Assembly: GCA_030609125.1 (NCBI GenBank)
Contig: JAUWCW010000093.1
Coordinates: 1 to 7,324 of the forward strand
From: JAUWCW01 sp030609125 [NCBI: Candidatus Rokuibacteriota bacterium]
Lineage (GTDB): Bacteria > JAUVQV01
Length of the DNA: 7,324 nucleotides
Direction: 5' to 3'
The translations under genes and the position numbers were made by a program. Of the stretch, positions 1 through 6,179 are shown piece by piece. How positions within the stretch are numbered: position 1 is the stretch's first letter; the number at the start of each line of letters is the position of its first letter. Below the pieces are notes generated by a model. The model saw only the letters and a list, made by a program, of their open reading frames with translations. It was not told the origin of the DNA and made no database searches.

Positions 1-85
1 CCGCCGCGGCGGGCACGACGGGTCCCGACGCCAGGAGGGTGACGAGCACCGCCCCGACAATCCTGCTTGTCCTCTGAGTCTTCAT
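1..85 (-). CDS. Secreted protein, N-terminus only; probably MlaC periplasmic lipid-binding protein
   Basis: Only the first 28 codons are inside the window. The translation (MKTQRTSRIVGAVLVTLLAS, then GPVVPAAA) is a Sec signal peptide: a basic n-region, a hydrophobic core and an Ala-rich end suited to signal peptidase I. No mature sequence is visible, so the MlaC identity is inferred from position. In many Mla clusters the gene after mlaE-F-D-A encodes the periplasmic carrier (Ttg2D/MlaC) that shuttles phospholipid between the MlaA complex and the inner-membrane MlaFEDB complex. The gene starts 64 bases after the mlaA stop, on the same strand. No convincing Shine-Dalgarno sequence precedes this ATG, and no in-frame ATG, GTG or TTG lies between it and the mlaA stop. 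Another kind of exported protein cannot be excluded. Confidence 0.6.
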   Translation of the reverse strand, partial: MKTQRTSRIVGAVLVTLLASGPVVPAAA

Positions 86-149
86 GCCGTGGAAGATACC
101 ATGAAGCCGCGTCGATGGGCAACGGAGCGCGGAAATCGCGGTGGCCGGC

Positions 150-965
150 CTATTTGGCAACGTCGGCGTCCCGCTTCTGGGCGTATGCATTCCTGATAAA
201 GACATAGGGGTCGAGGGCCTGGCGCTTTATGCCCTCGTAGGTGTCCTTGTCGAGGGAGGTTGTGTTCACGTAGTTGCCTCCCTTGACGGCGAGGTACAGA
301 ATCTGTCTCTCCGGAGCGCTCCAGTAGATCGGGTCCAGGAAGAAATCGCCGACGAGGCCCGTCGTGTCCCTGAGGCTCGAGGGCCCGAGGAGGGGGAGGA
401 CGAAGTAGAACCCCTGCCCGAAGCCCCACACCCCGAGGGTCTGGCCGAAGTCCTCCTTCTTCGGACCGATGCCGGTCATCTTCTTCGCCTGGTCGGAGAA
501 GCCGAGGATGCCGACGGTGGTGTTGACCATGAAGCGGCCCACCTCGTTGCCGAAGTCGTCGACTTTGCCCTGGAGGAGGCAGTTCGCGGCCCTCACAGGG
601 GCGAAGAGGTTGGAGAAAAAGTTTCCGAGAGAGGTGCGCACCGGCCTGGGGGCGACCGCCCTCCAGCCTCTGGCCACAGGCTTGGCGAGGTAGAAGTAGA
701 ACTTGTCGTTGATCCAGAAGACGGCCCGGTTGTAGCCTTCCAGGGGATCGCCGATGAGGATTTCCTCCGCTTCCTCCTCGTCCCCGAAGAGCTCTTCCAG
801 CAGATCCTCGTCGAGATCCTCGTCGCCGTCCCCGGCCTTTTCCGCGGCGTCTGCGCCGGCGGCGGCCTCCGGGAAAGGCGGGGCGCCGACGGCCGACCCG
901 GGCAGGGCCGTCAGGAAAAGAAACAGGACGGCTCCGGCCAGGGAAGACACCGTGAGAGAGCGCAT
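150..965 (-). CDS. mlaA: MlaA/VacJ family outer-membrane lipid asymmetry protein
   Basis: This 271-residue protein belongs to the MlaA (VacJ) family, which removes mislocalised phospholipids from the outer leaflet of the outer membrane. Residues 1-27 form a signal peptide with a likely cut at AVG|A. Residues 46-68 are strikingly acidic (15 of 23 are Asp or Glu). The VacJ domain runs from about 72 to 262, with the family motif DPLEGYNR at 73-80, the N-D-K-F segment at 86-89, and GFYFVLPLLGPSSLRD at 185-200. Known MlaA proteins are lipoproteins, but this one has no lipobox; its only cysteine is Cys129, inside the domain. The ATG directly follows the mlaD stop (TGA then ATG, no gap), with GGGAAAG upstream as a weak ribosome site, so translation is probably coupled to mlaD. 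Family assignment is firm; the membrane anchor is unclear. Confidence 0.95.
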   Translation of the reverse strand: MRSLTVSSLAGAVLFLFLTALPGSAVGAPPFPEAAAGADAAEKAGDGDEDLDEDLLEELFGDEEEAEEILIGDPLEGYNRAVFWINDKFYFYLAKPVARGWRAVAPRPVRTSLGNFFSNLFAPVRAANCLLQGKVDDFGNEVGRFMVNTTVGILGFSDQAKKMTGIGPKKEDFGQTLGVWGFGQGFYFVLPLLGPSSLRDTTGLVGDFFLDPIYWSAPERQILYLAVKGGNYVNTTSLDKDTYEGIKRQALDPYVFIRNAYAQKRDADVAK

Positions 966-1412
966 TCAGTCTTTCCCGAAAATGTACTTGCTCACCAGTT
1001 CTTCGAGGTTGATGGCGGATTCGGTTTCGAAGATCTCCCCCCGGGGGCCGATCACCTCCTCGGCGCCTCCGGGAGTAAGGGCGACGTACCGGTCGCCGAT
1101 GATGCCGGCGGTCCGTATGGAGGCGATGACGTCCTCCTGGAGGACGACCCCGTCATCGATGGCCATCTCCACCACCGCCTCGTAGTCCTCGAGGTCGAGG
1201 TCGACCTTCGTCACTTTCCCGACCCTGACGCCGGCGATCTCCACGGTGGCCCCTTCCTTCAGGCCCGAAATGGACCCGAAGCGGGCCATGACGGTGTAGC
1301 TGTCGTCCCCGAAGATCTGCACGTCCCCCAGCCGGACCGCCAGCCAGGCGAAGCAGACGAACCCCAGGATCATGAACAGCCCTACCCAGACTTCAACGTT
1401 GAACCTTTTCAC
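966..1412 (-). CDS. mlaD: MlaD, MCE-domain component of the Mla lipid transporter
   Basis: This 148-residue protein is an inner-membrane-anchored MCE protein. In the Mla system MlaD forms a hexameric ring on the MlaFE transporter that contacts lipid in the periplasm. One transmembrane helix spans about residues 7-27, with a short cytoplasmic N-terminus. The MCE domain follows at about 38-116, with the typical G-L-x-x-G-x-x-V-x-x-x-G-V-x-V-G-x-V pattern at 50-67 and a G-D-x-Y-V-A-L-x-P-G segment at 106-115. The tail (I134 to G146, with N-L-E-E-L and Y-I-F-G) resembles the C-terminal helix of short MlaD proteins. The length is typical of MlaD, far shorter than PqiB or YebT. The start is GTG at 1412, inside the end of mlaF (20-base overlap), with GGGAGGAG ten bases upstream. 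The stop abuts mlaA. Confidence 0.93.
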   Translation of the reverse strand: MKRFNVEVWVGLFMILGFVCFAWLAVRLGDVQIFGDDSYTVMARFGSISGLKEGATVEIAGVRVGKVTKVDLDLEDYEAVVEMAIDDGVVLQEDVIASIRTAGIIGDRYVALTPGGAEEVIGPRGEIFETESAINLEELVSKYIFGKD

Positions 1413-2184
1413 TGTAGCCCGGCTCCTCCCTGTCGCTCGAATAGATTGGTCCCATCGTCGTTTTCACAAACGCCTGAATGGCGTGGTTGTCTGAAAGTTG
1501 AAACTCTTCCGGAGACAGGTTCCCCTGCAGTTTGCCATCGTGCAGAAGCGCCACCTTGTCCGAGAGCTTGAAGATCTTCGGCACGTCGTGGCTCACGATG
1601 ACGGCGGTGTAGTCGAGCTGGGACTGGGTCTTGTGAAAGAGGCGGTAGATCTCGTTGCTCTTGTGCACGTCCAGCCCGGTCGTCGGCTCGTCGAAAAAGA
1701 CGATGCGCGGGTTCAGCATGAGGGCCCGGGCCAGCCCGACGCGCTTGCGCATCCCGCCGCTGATCTGGGCGGGGTATTTCTCGTTGATGCCGTCCAGGTC
1801 CATCATGCCCAGCTTTTCCTCCACGCTCTCACGGATTTTCTTCTCCGGAAGGTCCGTCCTCTCCCTCAGCGGCAGGGCGACGTTGTCGAAGACCGTCATG
1901 GAGTCAAAGAGGGCGGCGTTCTGAAAGAGGACCCCGAAATCCCGCCTCACCTCCTTCAGGGCCTTCCCGCTTATCTTCGCCAGGTCCTTGCCGAAAACCA
2001 GCACCTGGCCGCTGTCGGGCCTGACCAGGCCCAGCATGTGCTTGAGGATAACGCTTTTGCCCATGCCGCTCGGTCCCACGATAACCGTGGTGGTCCCTTC
2101 TTCCACGGTGATGTTCACGCCGCTGAGAACCTGCTGGCGCCCGAAGGACTTTTTCACGTCTATAAGCTGAATGGCGGCGGTCAT
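1393..2184 (-). CDS. mlaF: MlaF, ATP-binding protein of the Mla phospholipid ABC transporter
   Basis: This 263-residue cytoplasmic ABC ATPase powers the MlaE permease. The nucleotide-binding elements are all present in order: Walker A GPSGMGKS at 37-44, Q-loop Gln88, signature ISGGMRKRVGLARA at 141-154, Walker B IVFFDEP at 161-167 with catalytic Glu166, D-loop GLD at 170-172, and switch His199. The G-M-G-K-S form of Walker A and the signature S-G-G-M-R-K-R are characteristic of the MlaF/Ttg2A group rather than of generic importers. The ATG overlaps the mlaE stop in an ATGA arrangement, so the two are translationally coupled, as expected for subunits made in fixed ratio. The C-terminal tail (about 245-263) overlaps the start of mlaD. 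The protein looks intact. Confidence 0.96.
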   Translation of the reverse strand: MTAAIQLIDVKKSFGRQQVLSGVNITVEEGTTTVIVGPSGMGKSVILKHMLGLVRPDSGQVLVFGKDLAKISGKALKEVRRDFGVLFQNAALFDSMTVFDNVALPLRERTDLPEKKIRESVEEKLGMMDLDGINEKYPAQISGGMRKRVGLARALMLNPRIVFFDEPTTGLDVHKSNEIYRLFHKTQSQLDYTAVIVSHDVPKIFKLSDKVALLHDGKLQGNLSPEEFQLSDNHAIQAFVKTTMGPIYSSDREEPGYSEKVQR

Positions 2185-2969
2185 ACCAGCATGGCACTTA
2201 TGAGGTAGTCCCAGACGAGGACCGAGACCGACGAGAGGACGACGGCGCTGGTCGTCACGTGGCTCACCCCCTCGGCGCCGAATCCCCCGGAGCGCTCCTC
2301 ATGGAGAAAGAACCCCTTGGACGTGGCCACCCAGACGAGGAGGAGGCCGAAGACGAGGGACTTGACGATCCCCATGTGGATGTCCTGCCACTCAACGGAG
2401 GCGTACATCCCCTGGAAGTACGTTCCGGCGTTCACCCCCATCACCTTCACGCCGATGAGGTACCCGCCCAGGATGCCCACCACGTCGAAAATGAAGGTCA
2501 GGATCGGCATTGAGACGATGGTGGCGATGAATTTCGGGGCGATCAGGAACTGGTAGGGGTCGACGGCCATGCACTCCAGGGCGTCGATCTGCTCCGAGTT
2601 GCGCATGATGCCGACCTCGGCGGTCATGGCGGATCCCGCCCGGCCGATCACCATGAGGGCCGCCAGGACAGGGCCGAGCTCCCGGATCAGGCTGAGGGCC
2701 ACCGCCGAGCCGAGAAAGCCCTCGGAACCGAACTTTCTGAGGGTATAGTACCCCTGCAGGGCGAGAACCATGCCGGTGAATCCTCCGGTGAAGAGGATGA
2801 CCGGCAGGGAGCGGACCCCGATGAAGTGCAGCTGCCGAAGAACCGCCGAGGGCTTGTAGGGGGGCGTGAGGGCGCTCACCACGCTGACCAGGAGAAACCT
2901 CGTCATCCGGCCCGTCTGCTCCAGGTAGTAGAGGCAGTCGTCGCCAAGCTTTTCCAGAAATCCGATCAT
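2181..2969 (-). CDS. mlaE: MlaE, integral membrane permease of the Mla transporter
   Basis: This 262-residue MlaE/Ttg2B-family permease (MlaE superfamily, formerly DUF140) is the membrane subunit that binds MlaF on the cytoplasmic side and MlaD on the periplasmic side. An amphipathic N-terminal helix (about 1-25) is followed by several hydrophobic helices at about 48-72, 87-110, 142-175, 200-217 and 238-258. The family's conserved loop is clear at 97-130: E-L-G-P-V-L-A-A-L, then G-R-A-G-S-A-x-x-A-E-x-G, M-R-x-x-E-Q-I-D-A-L. An upstream in-frame ATG at 3101 would add 44 residues unlike the family and would run through the predicted promoter, so the ATG at 2969 is preferred; it has GGGAG about 7 bases ahead and AGGAGG slightly further up. 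It is the first gene of the operon and overlaps mlaF by 4 bases. Confidence 0.95.
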   Translation of the reverse strand: MIGFLEKLGDDCLYYLEQTGRMTRFLLVSVVSALTPPYKPSAVLRQLHFIGVRSLPVILFTGGFTGMVLALQGYYTLRKFGSEGFLGSAVALSLIRELGPVLAALMVIGRAGSAMTAEVGIMRNSEQIDALECMAVDPYQFLIAPKFIATIVSMPILTFIFDVVGILGGYLIGVKVMGVNAGTYFQGMYASVEWQDIHMGIVKSLVFGLLLVWVATSKGFFLHEERSGGFGAEGVSHVTTSAVVLSSVSVLVWDYLISAMLV

Positions 2970-3005
2970 AGGTCCGCTCCCGGCCCTCCTTGCCCAAACA
3001 ACTGA

Positions 3006-3034
3006 ATTTTCACCTTTCCCACCGAAAGTGTCAA
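3006..3034 (-). promoter_or_regulatory. Predicted sigma-70-type promoter of the mla operon
   Basis: Reading leftward, a perfect -35 hexamer TTGACA lies at 3034-3029. After 17 bases it is followed by GAAAAT at 3011-3006, which matches four of six -10 consensus positions. Transcription would start near 2999, giving a leader of about 30 bases that includes AGGAGG and GGGAG before the mlaE ATG at 2969. The hexamers lie between the upstream gene's terminator hairpin and mlaE, where an operon promoter is expected. This is predicted from sequence only. Confidence 0.6.
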
Positions 3035-3094
3035 GAAAGCCGGTGTGAAGTCCACCCGAAGTGTGACCGGACGGCTCCAGCGAGATTCCCGGGA

Positions 3095-3134
3095 AGCACA
3101 AAGCGGGTGCCGGATCGGCGATCCGGCACCCGCT
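3095..3134 (-). terminator. Hairpin terminator after the GltS-type oxidoreductase gene
   Basis: A perfect 15-bp inverted repeat (AGCGGGTGCCGGATC, 3-base loop, GATCCGGCACCCGCT) spans 3102-3134. It begins 22 bases after the TAA stop of the leftward gene ending at 3157. The base immediately past the stem gives only a short T-rich stretch (TTGTGCTT), so as an intrinsic terminator it has an exceptionally strong stem but a weak U-tract. It separates the oxidoreductase transcript from the mla promoter. Confidence 0.65.
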
Positions 3135-3156
3135 CCCTGCGGCTCTTTCTTTCGGC

Positions 3157-4746
3157 TTACGACTTCAGGATCTTCTCCGCTTCCTTGCGGTAGGCGTTCA
3201 TCACATAGGGGAGGCCGGAGACCTCGGAGGCCTCGGGGGTGAGGGTGAAAACGTCCTTCCTCCCGACCTGGTCCAGGGAGAAGTTCCGGCTTCCCGCCAT
3301 GAGCTGCTGGAGGCCGACCCGGATCTTCTGGGAGAAGGTGTAGATGCCGATGGCGCCGAGAGGCAGCTTCTTGACTTCCCGGCCGTACTTTTCCCTCAGC
3401 TCCTCGTAGGTGACGAAGATCTCCTTGGGGAGGATGCCGAACTTGCCGACGGACTTCGGCAGCTTGTTTTCCTTGAGCCAGTCGCCGATGTTCTTGCCGA
3501 CCATGCCGGGGATCATCAGGGCGCGGCCCATGCAGATCGCCTTGAAGTGGGGAGCGCCCATGGCGAGGACCTTGTAGATGTCGGCCTCGTGACTGAAACC
3601 GCCGGCCATGGCGAGGTCGGGCACCCGGATCCCCCTCTTGCGCAGCTTTTCGGCGAACTCGCAGGCGAGGGACTGGAGATAGAAAGTCGGCACGCCCCAC
3701 TCGTTCATCATGTTCCAGGGGCTCATGCCGGTGCCGCCGGGGGCGCCGTCGATGGTGAGCAGGTCAATTTTCGCTTCCGCACCCCAGCGCATGGCCATGG
3801 CCAGTTCGTCCATGCAGTAGGCGCCGGTCTTGAGGGTGATCCGCTTGAAGCCGAGCTTCCGCAGGCGCTTCACCTCGTCGAGGAAGCCCTTTCTCGAGAT
3901 GAAGCCGAGGCGGGAGTGACGCTCGAATTCTATCAGCTCGCGTTCCTTGAAGGCGCGGATCATGTCGGGGGCGCTCGGGTCGGGAGTGACGACGTAGCCG
4001 CGCTTCTGCAGCTCCTGGGCCCGCTTGAGATCATTCACGCGGATCTCGCCGCCGATGCACTTGGCGCCCTGCCCCCACTTGAGCTCGATGGTGTCGAGGC
4101 CGTGCTTTTCCAGGACGTACTCGGCGACGCCGAAGCCGGTGTCCTCGACGTTCATCTGGACGAGTATCTCGCCGTAGCCCTCGTTGTAGCGCTTGTAGGT
4201 CTCGATGCGGCGATCCATCTCGGGCGACTTGACGATCTTGCCTTTCTTGTTCAGCTCCAGCTTGGGGTCAATGCCGCAGACGTTCTCCCCGCAGACGAGG
4301 GTGACACCCGAGATCGCCGCGCCGACGGCGAAGTGCTCCCAGTTCTTCCGTGCGATCTCCGTCGAACCGAGCGCGCCGGTGAAGATCGGCACCTTCATCT
4401 TGACTTTCTTTGTCCAGCCATAAGAGGTCTCGGTGTTGGCGTTGGGGAAGATGGCGTTGTCCGAGTCGGCCTTCATTCCCTTGGGGAGGCCCCGCGCCCC
4501 CATGGCGTAGCCGCAAATGTTGACGTGCGAATAGTCGATAGGGTAGTTCTTGTCGGCGCCGGCGGTGGTTTCACCAAAGGGTCCCGGATAGAGTGTCTCA
4601 CGGCCGCGGAAGGACGCGAGCCACACCTCGCAGCCGCCCTTGCAACCGTCGAGACAGTCGGTGCACAGGCCGGACATGGGCACGACGCTGCGCGACCGGT
4701 TGAAGGTTCCGATTGCCGAGTTCGCGTTGGGTTTTCTCAGGTTCAT
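3157..4746 (-). CDS. Stand-alone glutamate synthase-type FMN-binding oxidoreductase (GltB central-domain family)
   Basis: This 529-residue protein matches the FMN/synthase domain of glutamate synthase, in the form common in archaea and anaerobes. Visible landmarks are E-L-K-W-G-Q-G-A-K at 221-229 (the lysine-containing K-x-x-Q-G-A-K type segment), the phosphate-binding loop TIDGAPGGTGMSP at 331-343, and a second glycine strand AGGFSHEADIYKVLAMGA at 381-398. The family makes glutamate from 2-oxoglutarate and ammonia, with glutamine hydrolysis and electrons supplied by partners; here no amidotransferase or reductase gene is adjacent. An N-terminal cysteine cluster (Cys28, 31, 35, 39; C-x2-C-x3-C-x3-C) could ligate an iron-sulfur cluster. 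The cysteine motif for the 3Fe-4S cluster of classical GltB is not seen after the second glycine strand, where C405-M-G-R-A-L-M-I-P-G appears instead. An ATG at 4911 would extend the protein through its own promoter; the ATG at 4746, with GGGAGGGAG about 5 bases ahead, is chosen. It is divergent from the NrpR-like regulator. Exact substrate is uncertain. Confidence 0.88.
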   Translation of the reverse strand: MNLRKPNANSAIGTFNRSRSVVPMSGLCTDCLDGCKGGCEVWLASFRGRETLYPGPFGETTAGADKNYPIDYSHVNICGYAMGARGLPKGMKADSDNAIFPNANTETSYGWTKKVKMKVPIFTGALGSTEIARKNWEHFAVGAAISGVTLVCGENVCGIDPKLELNKKGKIVKSPEMDRRIETYKRYNEGYGEILVQMNVEDTGFGVAEYVLEKHGLDTIELKWGQGAKCIGGEIRVNDLKRAQELQKRGYVVTPDPSAPDMIRAFKERELIEFERHSRLGFISRKGFLDEVKRLRKLGFKRITLKTGAYCMDELAMAMRWGAEAKIDLLTIDGAPGGTGMSPWNMMNEWGVPTFYLQSLACEFAEKLRKRGIRVPDLAMAGGFSHEADIYKVLAMGAPHFKAICMGRALMIPGMVGKNIGDWLKENKLPKSVGKFGILPKEIFVTYEELREKYGREVKKLPLGAIGIYTFSQKIRVGLQQLMAGSRNFSLDQVGRKDVFTLTPEASEVSGLPYVMNAYRKEAEKILKS

Positions 4747-4815
4747 ATTCTCCCTCCCTTGTTTTGGCAGTGAATAACCACATTGAACTTGTCTTCGAAG
4801 CTTCTGCGTCAGATA

Positions 4816-4849
4816 TGCCAAGAACTGCCTATCTGGCAATATCGTGCCA
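4816..4849. promoter_or_regulatory. Candidate operator O1 over the oxidoreductase transcription start
   Basis: TGGCA at 4834-4838 and TGCCA at 4845-4849 form an inverted repeat with a 6-base spacer; an additional TGCCA sits at 4816-4820. The palindrome covers the predicted start site and touches the -10 box of the leftward promoter, which is a repressor position. The same half-sites recur at two more places in this intergenic region. The likely ligand is the NrpR-like protein encoded divergently, by inference from proximity and operator geometry. Confidence 0.55.
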
Positions 4850-4878
4850 ATATACAGAACCAGCGACCCCGATGTCAA
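4849..4878 (-). promoter_or_regulatory. Predicted sigma-70-type promoter of the GltS-type oxidoreductase gene
   Basis: Reading leftward, TTGACA at 4878-4873 is followed after 18 bases by TATATT at 4854-4849, a five-of-six match to the -10 consensus. Transcription would start near 4842, leaving a leader of about 95 bases before the ATG at 4746. The last -10 base and the expected start site fall inside the TGGCA-N6-TGCCA palindrome, so a protein bound there would block initiation. Predicted from sequence only. Confidence 0.65.
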
Positions 4879-4952
4879 TTGAAATTTCTTCCCGTATTTC
4901 TTGTTATTCAATGGGTTACCTAGGGGAATCGGCTCCGGTCAACGTAAATTAT

Positions 4953-4980
4953 TGGCAATATTGCCACAACAGAGTGGCAA
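4953..4980. promoter_or_regulatory. Candidate operator O2, perfect palindrome plus third half-site
   Basis: TGGCAATATTGCCA at 4953-4966 is a perfect 14-bp palindrome, equivalent to TGGC-N6-GCCA. After an 8-base spacer comes TGGCAA at 4975-4980, which also makes a perfect 6-bp inverted repeat with TTGCCA at 4961-4966. The site lies mid-gap, about 110 bases upstream of the oxidoreductase start site. The same three-part spacing is repeated at 5092-5119. Confidence 0.55.
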
Positions 4981-5053
4981 ACATTGAGGCGCCGATGCCG
5001 GGATCGGGGCCTCCCGGAGGGGGGGAGTTGCCCCATCTTGTGCCTGCTTATGG

Positions 5054-5070
5054 TATATTTAGCATATATA
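5054..5070 (+). promoter_or_regulatory. Possible -10 region of the regulator gene
   Basis: TATATT (5054-5059) and TATATA (5065-5070) form the only AT-rich -10-like stretch shortly upstream of the regulator's start at 5152. No good -35 is at proper spacing: the best TTG-containing hexamers (TTGCCC at 5028, TTGTGC at 5038) are 19-21 bases away. A weak or activator-assisted promoter is possible. Confidence 0.3.
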
Positions 5071-5091
5071 GATGGATTGCCTACCGGGATC

Positions 5092-5119
5092 TGGCAAAAT
5101 TGCCGGATTTTCATGGCAA
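5092..5119. promoter_or_regulatory. Candidate operator O3 ahead of the regulator gene
   Basis: TGGCA (5092-5096), 4 bases, TGCCG (5101-5105), 8 bases, TGGCAA (5114-5119) repeats the exact half-site spacing of the mid-gap site; 19 of 28 bases agree and nearly all differences are in spacers. A further partial half-site TGGCT lies at 5125-5129. It ends 32 bases before the regulator's ATG and downstream of AT-rich -10-like sequences, so it suggests autoregulation. Confidence 0.5.
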
Positions 5120-5151
5120 GATTCTGGCTGTATCAAGGGGGCGAGGACGGA

Positions 5152-6171
5152 ATGGGAGAAAGAGCGGAGGAGAAGCGGCTGGCCATACTGAGGGCCCTTC
5201 ACGAGGAGGAGGGGCCCCTCTGCAGTGCCCGGATCACCGAGCACCTCTCCGCCATGGGCCACGAGGTGAGCGAGCGGACCGTGCGCTTTCACCTCAAGGC
5301 CCTCGACAAGAAGAGGCTCACGGAGAACCTCGGCAAGCGGGGGCGGCAGATCACCGAGCGGGGCCTGAAGGAGCTCTCCACCGCCCGCATCTACGACAAG
5401 GTCGGCTACCTCGCCGCCAAGATAGATCTCATGACGTACCGCATGGACTTCAACCTCGGTACGCGCACGGGCAGTGTCGTCATGAACGTCACTCTTCTCG
5501 AAAGGGACCAGCTCGAGAGGGCCTACCCCCTCATCAGCCGCGTCTTCGACGCGGAGCTCTCCATGGGCCGGCTCCTGACGCTTCTCTCCCCCGGAGAGCG
5601 TGTGGGCGATGTCCTGATCCCCGAGGGAAAGATCGGGATCGGCACCGTCTGCTCCATCACCCTGAACGGCGTCCTGCTCGAGCATGGCATTCCCACCATC
5701 TCCCGCTTCGGGGGCCTCCTGGAACTGAAGAACGGCAAGCCTTCGCGGTTTGTCGAGCTCATTCACTACGAGGGCACGACGCTGGATCCCCTGGAAGTTT
5801 TCATCCGCAGCGGAATGACGGATTACTGGGGGGCGACGGAATCGGGCAACGGGCTCGTGGGCGCCAGCTTTCGTGAGGTTCCCTGCGACAGCCGCAGCCG
5901 CCTGCTGACAATAGTCCGCACCATGAAGGAGGCGGGGCTGGGGGGCGTCTGCATGATCGGGTGGCCCGGTCGTCCTCTGCTGGAAATTCCCGTCAGCGAG
6001 GGACGCCTGGGAGTGATCGTCATGGGAGGCCTGAATCCCGTGGCGATTCTCGAGGAACTCGGCATTCGGGTCCGTCAGACGGGAGCGCTGGCGGGCCTTG
6101 TCGAGTACCGGGACCTCTTCTCCTTCGAGGAGCTGCCGCGGAGGGTAAAGGAGCTCTCAGGATCCCTCTGA
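5152..6171 (+). CDS. NrpR-like transcriptional regulator (winged helix plus DUF128/NrpR domain)
   Basis: This 339-residue protein begins with a winged-helix DNA-binding domain at about 6-77, whose recognition helix is S-E-R-T-V-R-F-H-L-K-A-L (40-51), as in the HTH found in NrpR and RNase R. A single NrpR regulatory domain (DUF128) follows at about 80-325, with landmarks I-P-E-G-K-I-G-I-G-T at 156-165, S-R-F-G-G-L-L-E at 184-191 and M-G-G-L-N-P-V-A-I-L at 291-300. Archaeal NrpR represses nitrogen-fixation and glutamine synthetase genes and is released by 2-oxoglutarate. The same role here is inferred from the fold and from the divergent glutamate synthase-type gene. In-frame ATGs at 4984 and 5113 lack ribosome sites and would add residues unlike the family; the ATG at 5152 has GAGGA four bases ahead. 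It converges on the next gene with a 6-base gap. Confidence 0.88.
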   Translation: MGERAEEKRLAILRALHEEEGPLCSARITEHLSAMGHEVSERTVRFHLKALDKKRLTENLGKRGRQITERGLKELSTARIYDKVGYLAAKIDLMTYRMDFNLGTRTGSVVMNVTLLERDQLERAYPLISRVFDAELSMGRLLTLLSPGERVGDVLIPEGKIGIGTVCSITLNGVLLEHGIPTISRFGGLLELKNGKPSRFVELIHYEGTTLDPLEVFIRSGMTDYWGATESGNGLVGASFREVPCDSRSRLLTIVRTMKEAGLGGVCMIGWPGRPLLEIPVSEGRLGVIVMGGLNPVAILEELGIRVRQTGALAGLVEYRDLFSFEELPRRVKELSGSL

Positions 6172-6179
6172 GCTTCTTT
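6147..6179. terminator. Possible shared hairpin between convergent genes
   Basis: AAAGGAGCTC (6147-6156) pairs with GAGCTTCTTT (6170-6179), including one G-U pair, then a 2x2 internal mismatch, three more pairs (AGG/CCT) and a 3-base loop. It overlaps the stop codons of both convergent genes, leaving A's on one side and T's on the other, as in bidirectional terminators. The stem is interrupted and the T-run is short, so support is modest. Confidence 0.35.

Noticed and set aside
141-1571. Long open frame of 476 codons on the plus strand opposite mlaA, mlaD and mlaF
   Set aside because: It is fully antisense to three clear family members, shows no recognisable domain, and is low-complexity (rich in Glu, Val, His, Asp), as expected from high-GC antisense frames.
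2970-3101. Upstream extension of mlaE to the ATG at 3101
   Set aside because: The extra 44 residues do not look like MlaE and would be encoded across the predicted promoter; a good ribosome site precedes the ATG at 2969.
3547-4773. 408-codon plus-strand frame opposite the GltS-type gene
   Set aside because: It is the antisense of a strongly conserved enzyme; its composition is biased and no motif is recognisable.
4747-4911. Upstream extension of the GltS-type gene to the ATG at 4911
   Set aside because: It would cover the TTGACA/TATATT promoter and the operator, and the ATG at 4746 has a strong Shine-Dalgarno sequence.
5059-5766. 235-codon minus-strand frame opposite the NrpR-like regulator
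   Set aside because: It runs antisense through the winged helix and half of the DUF128 domain and has no recognisable features.
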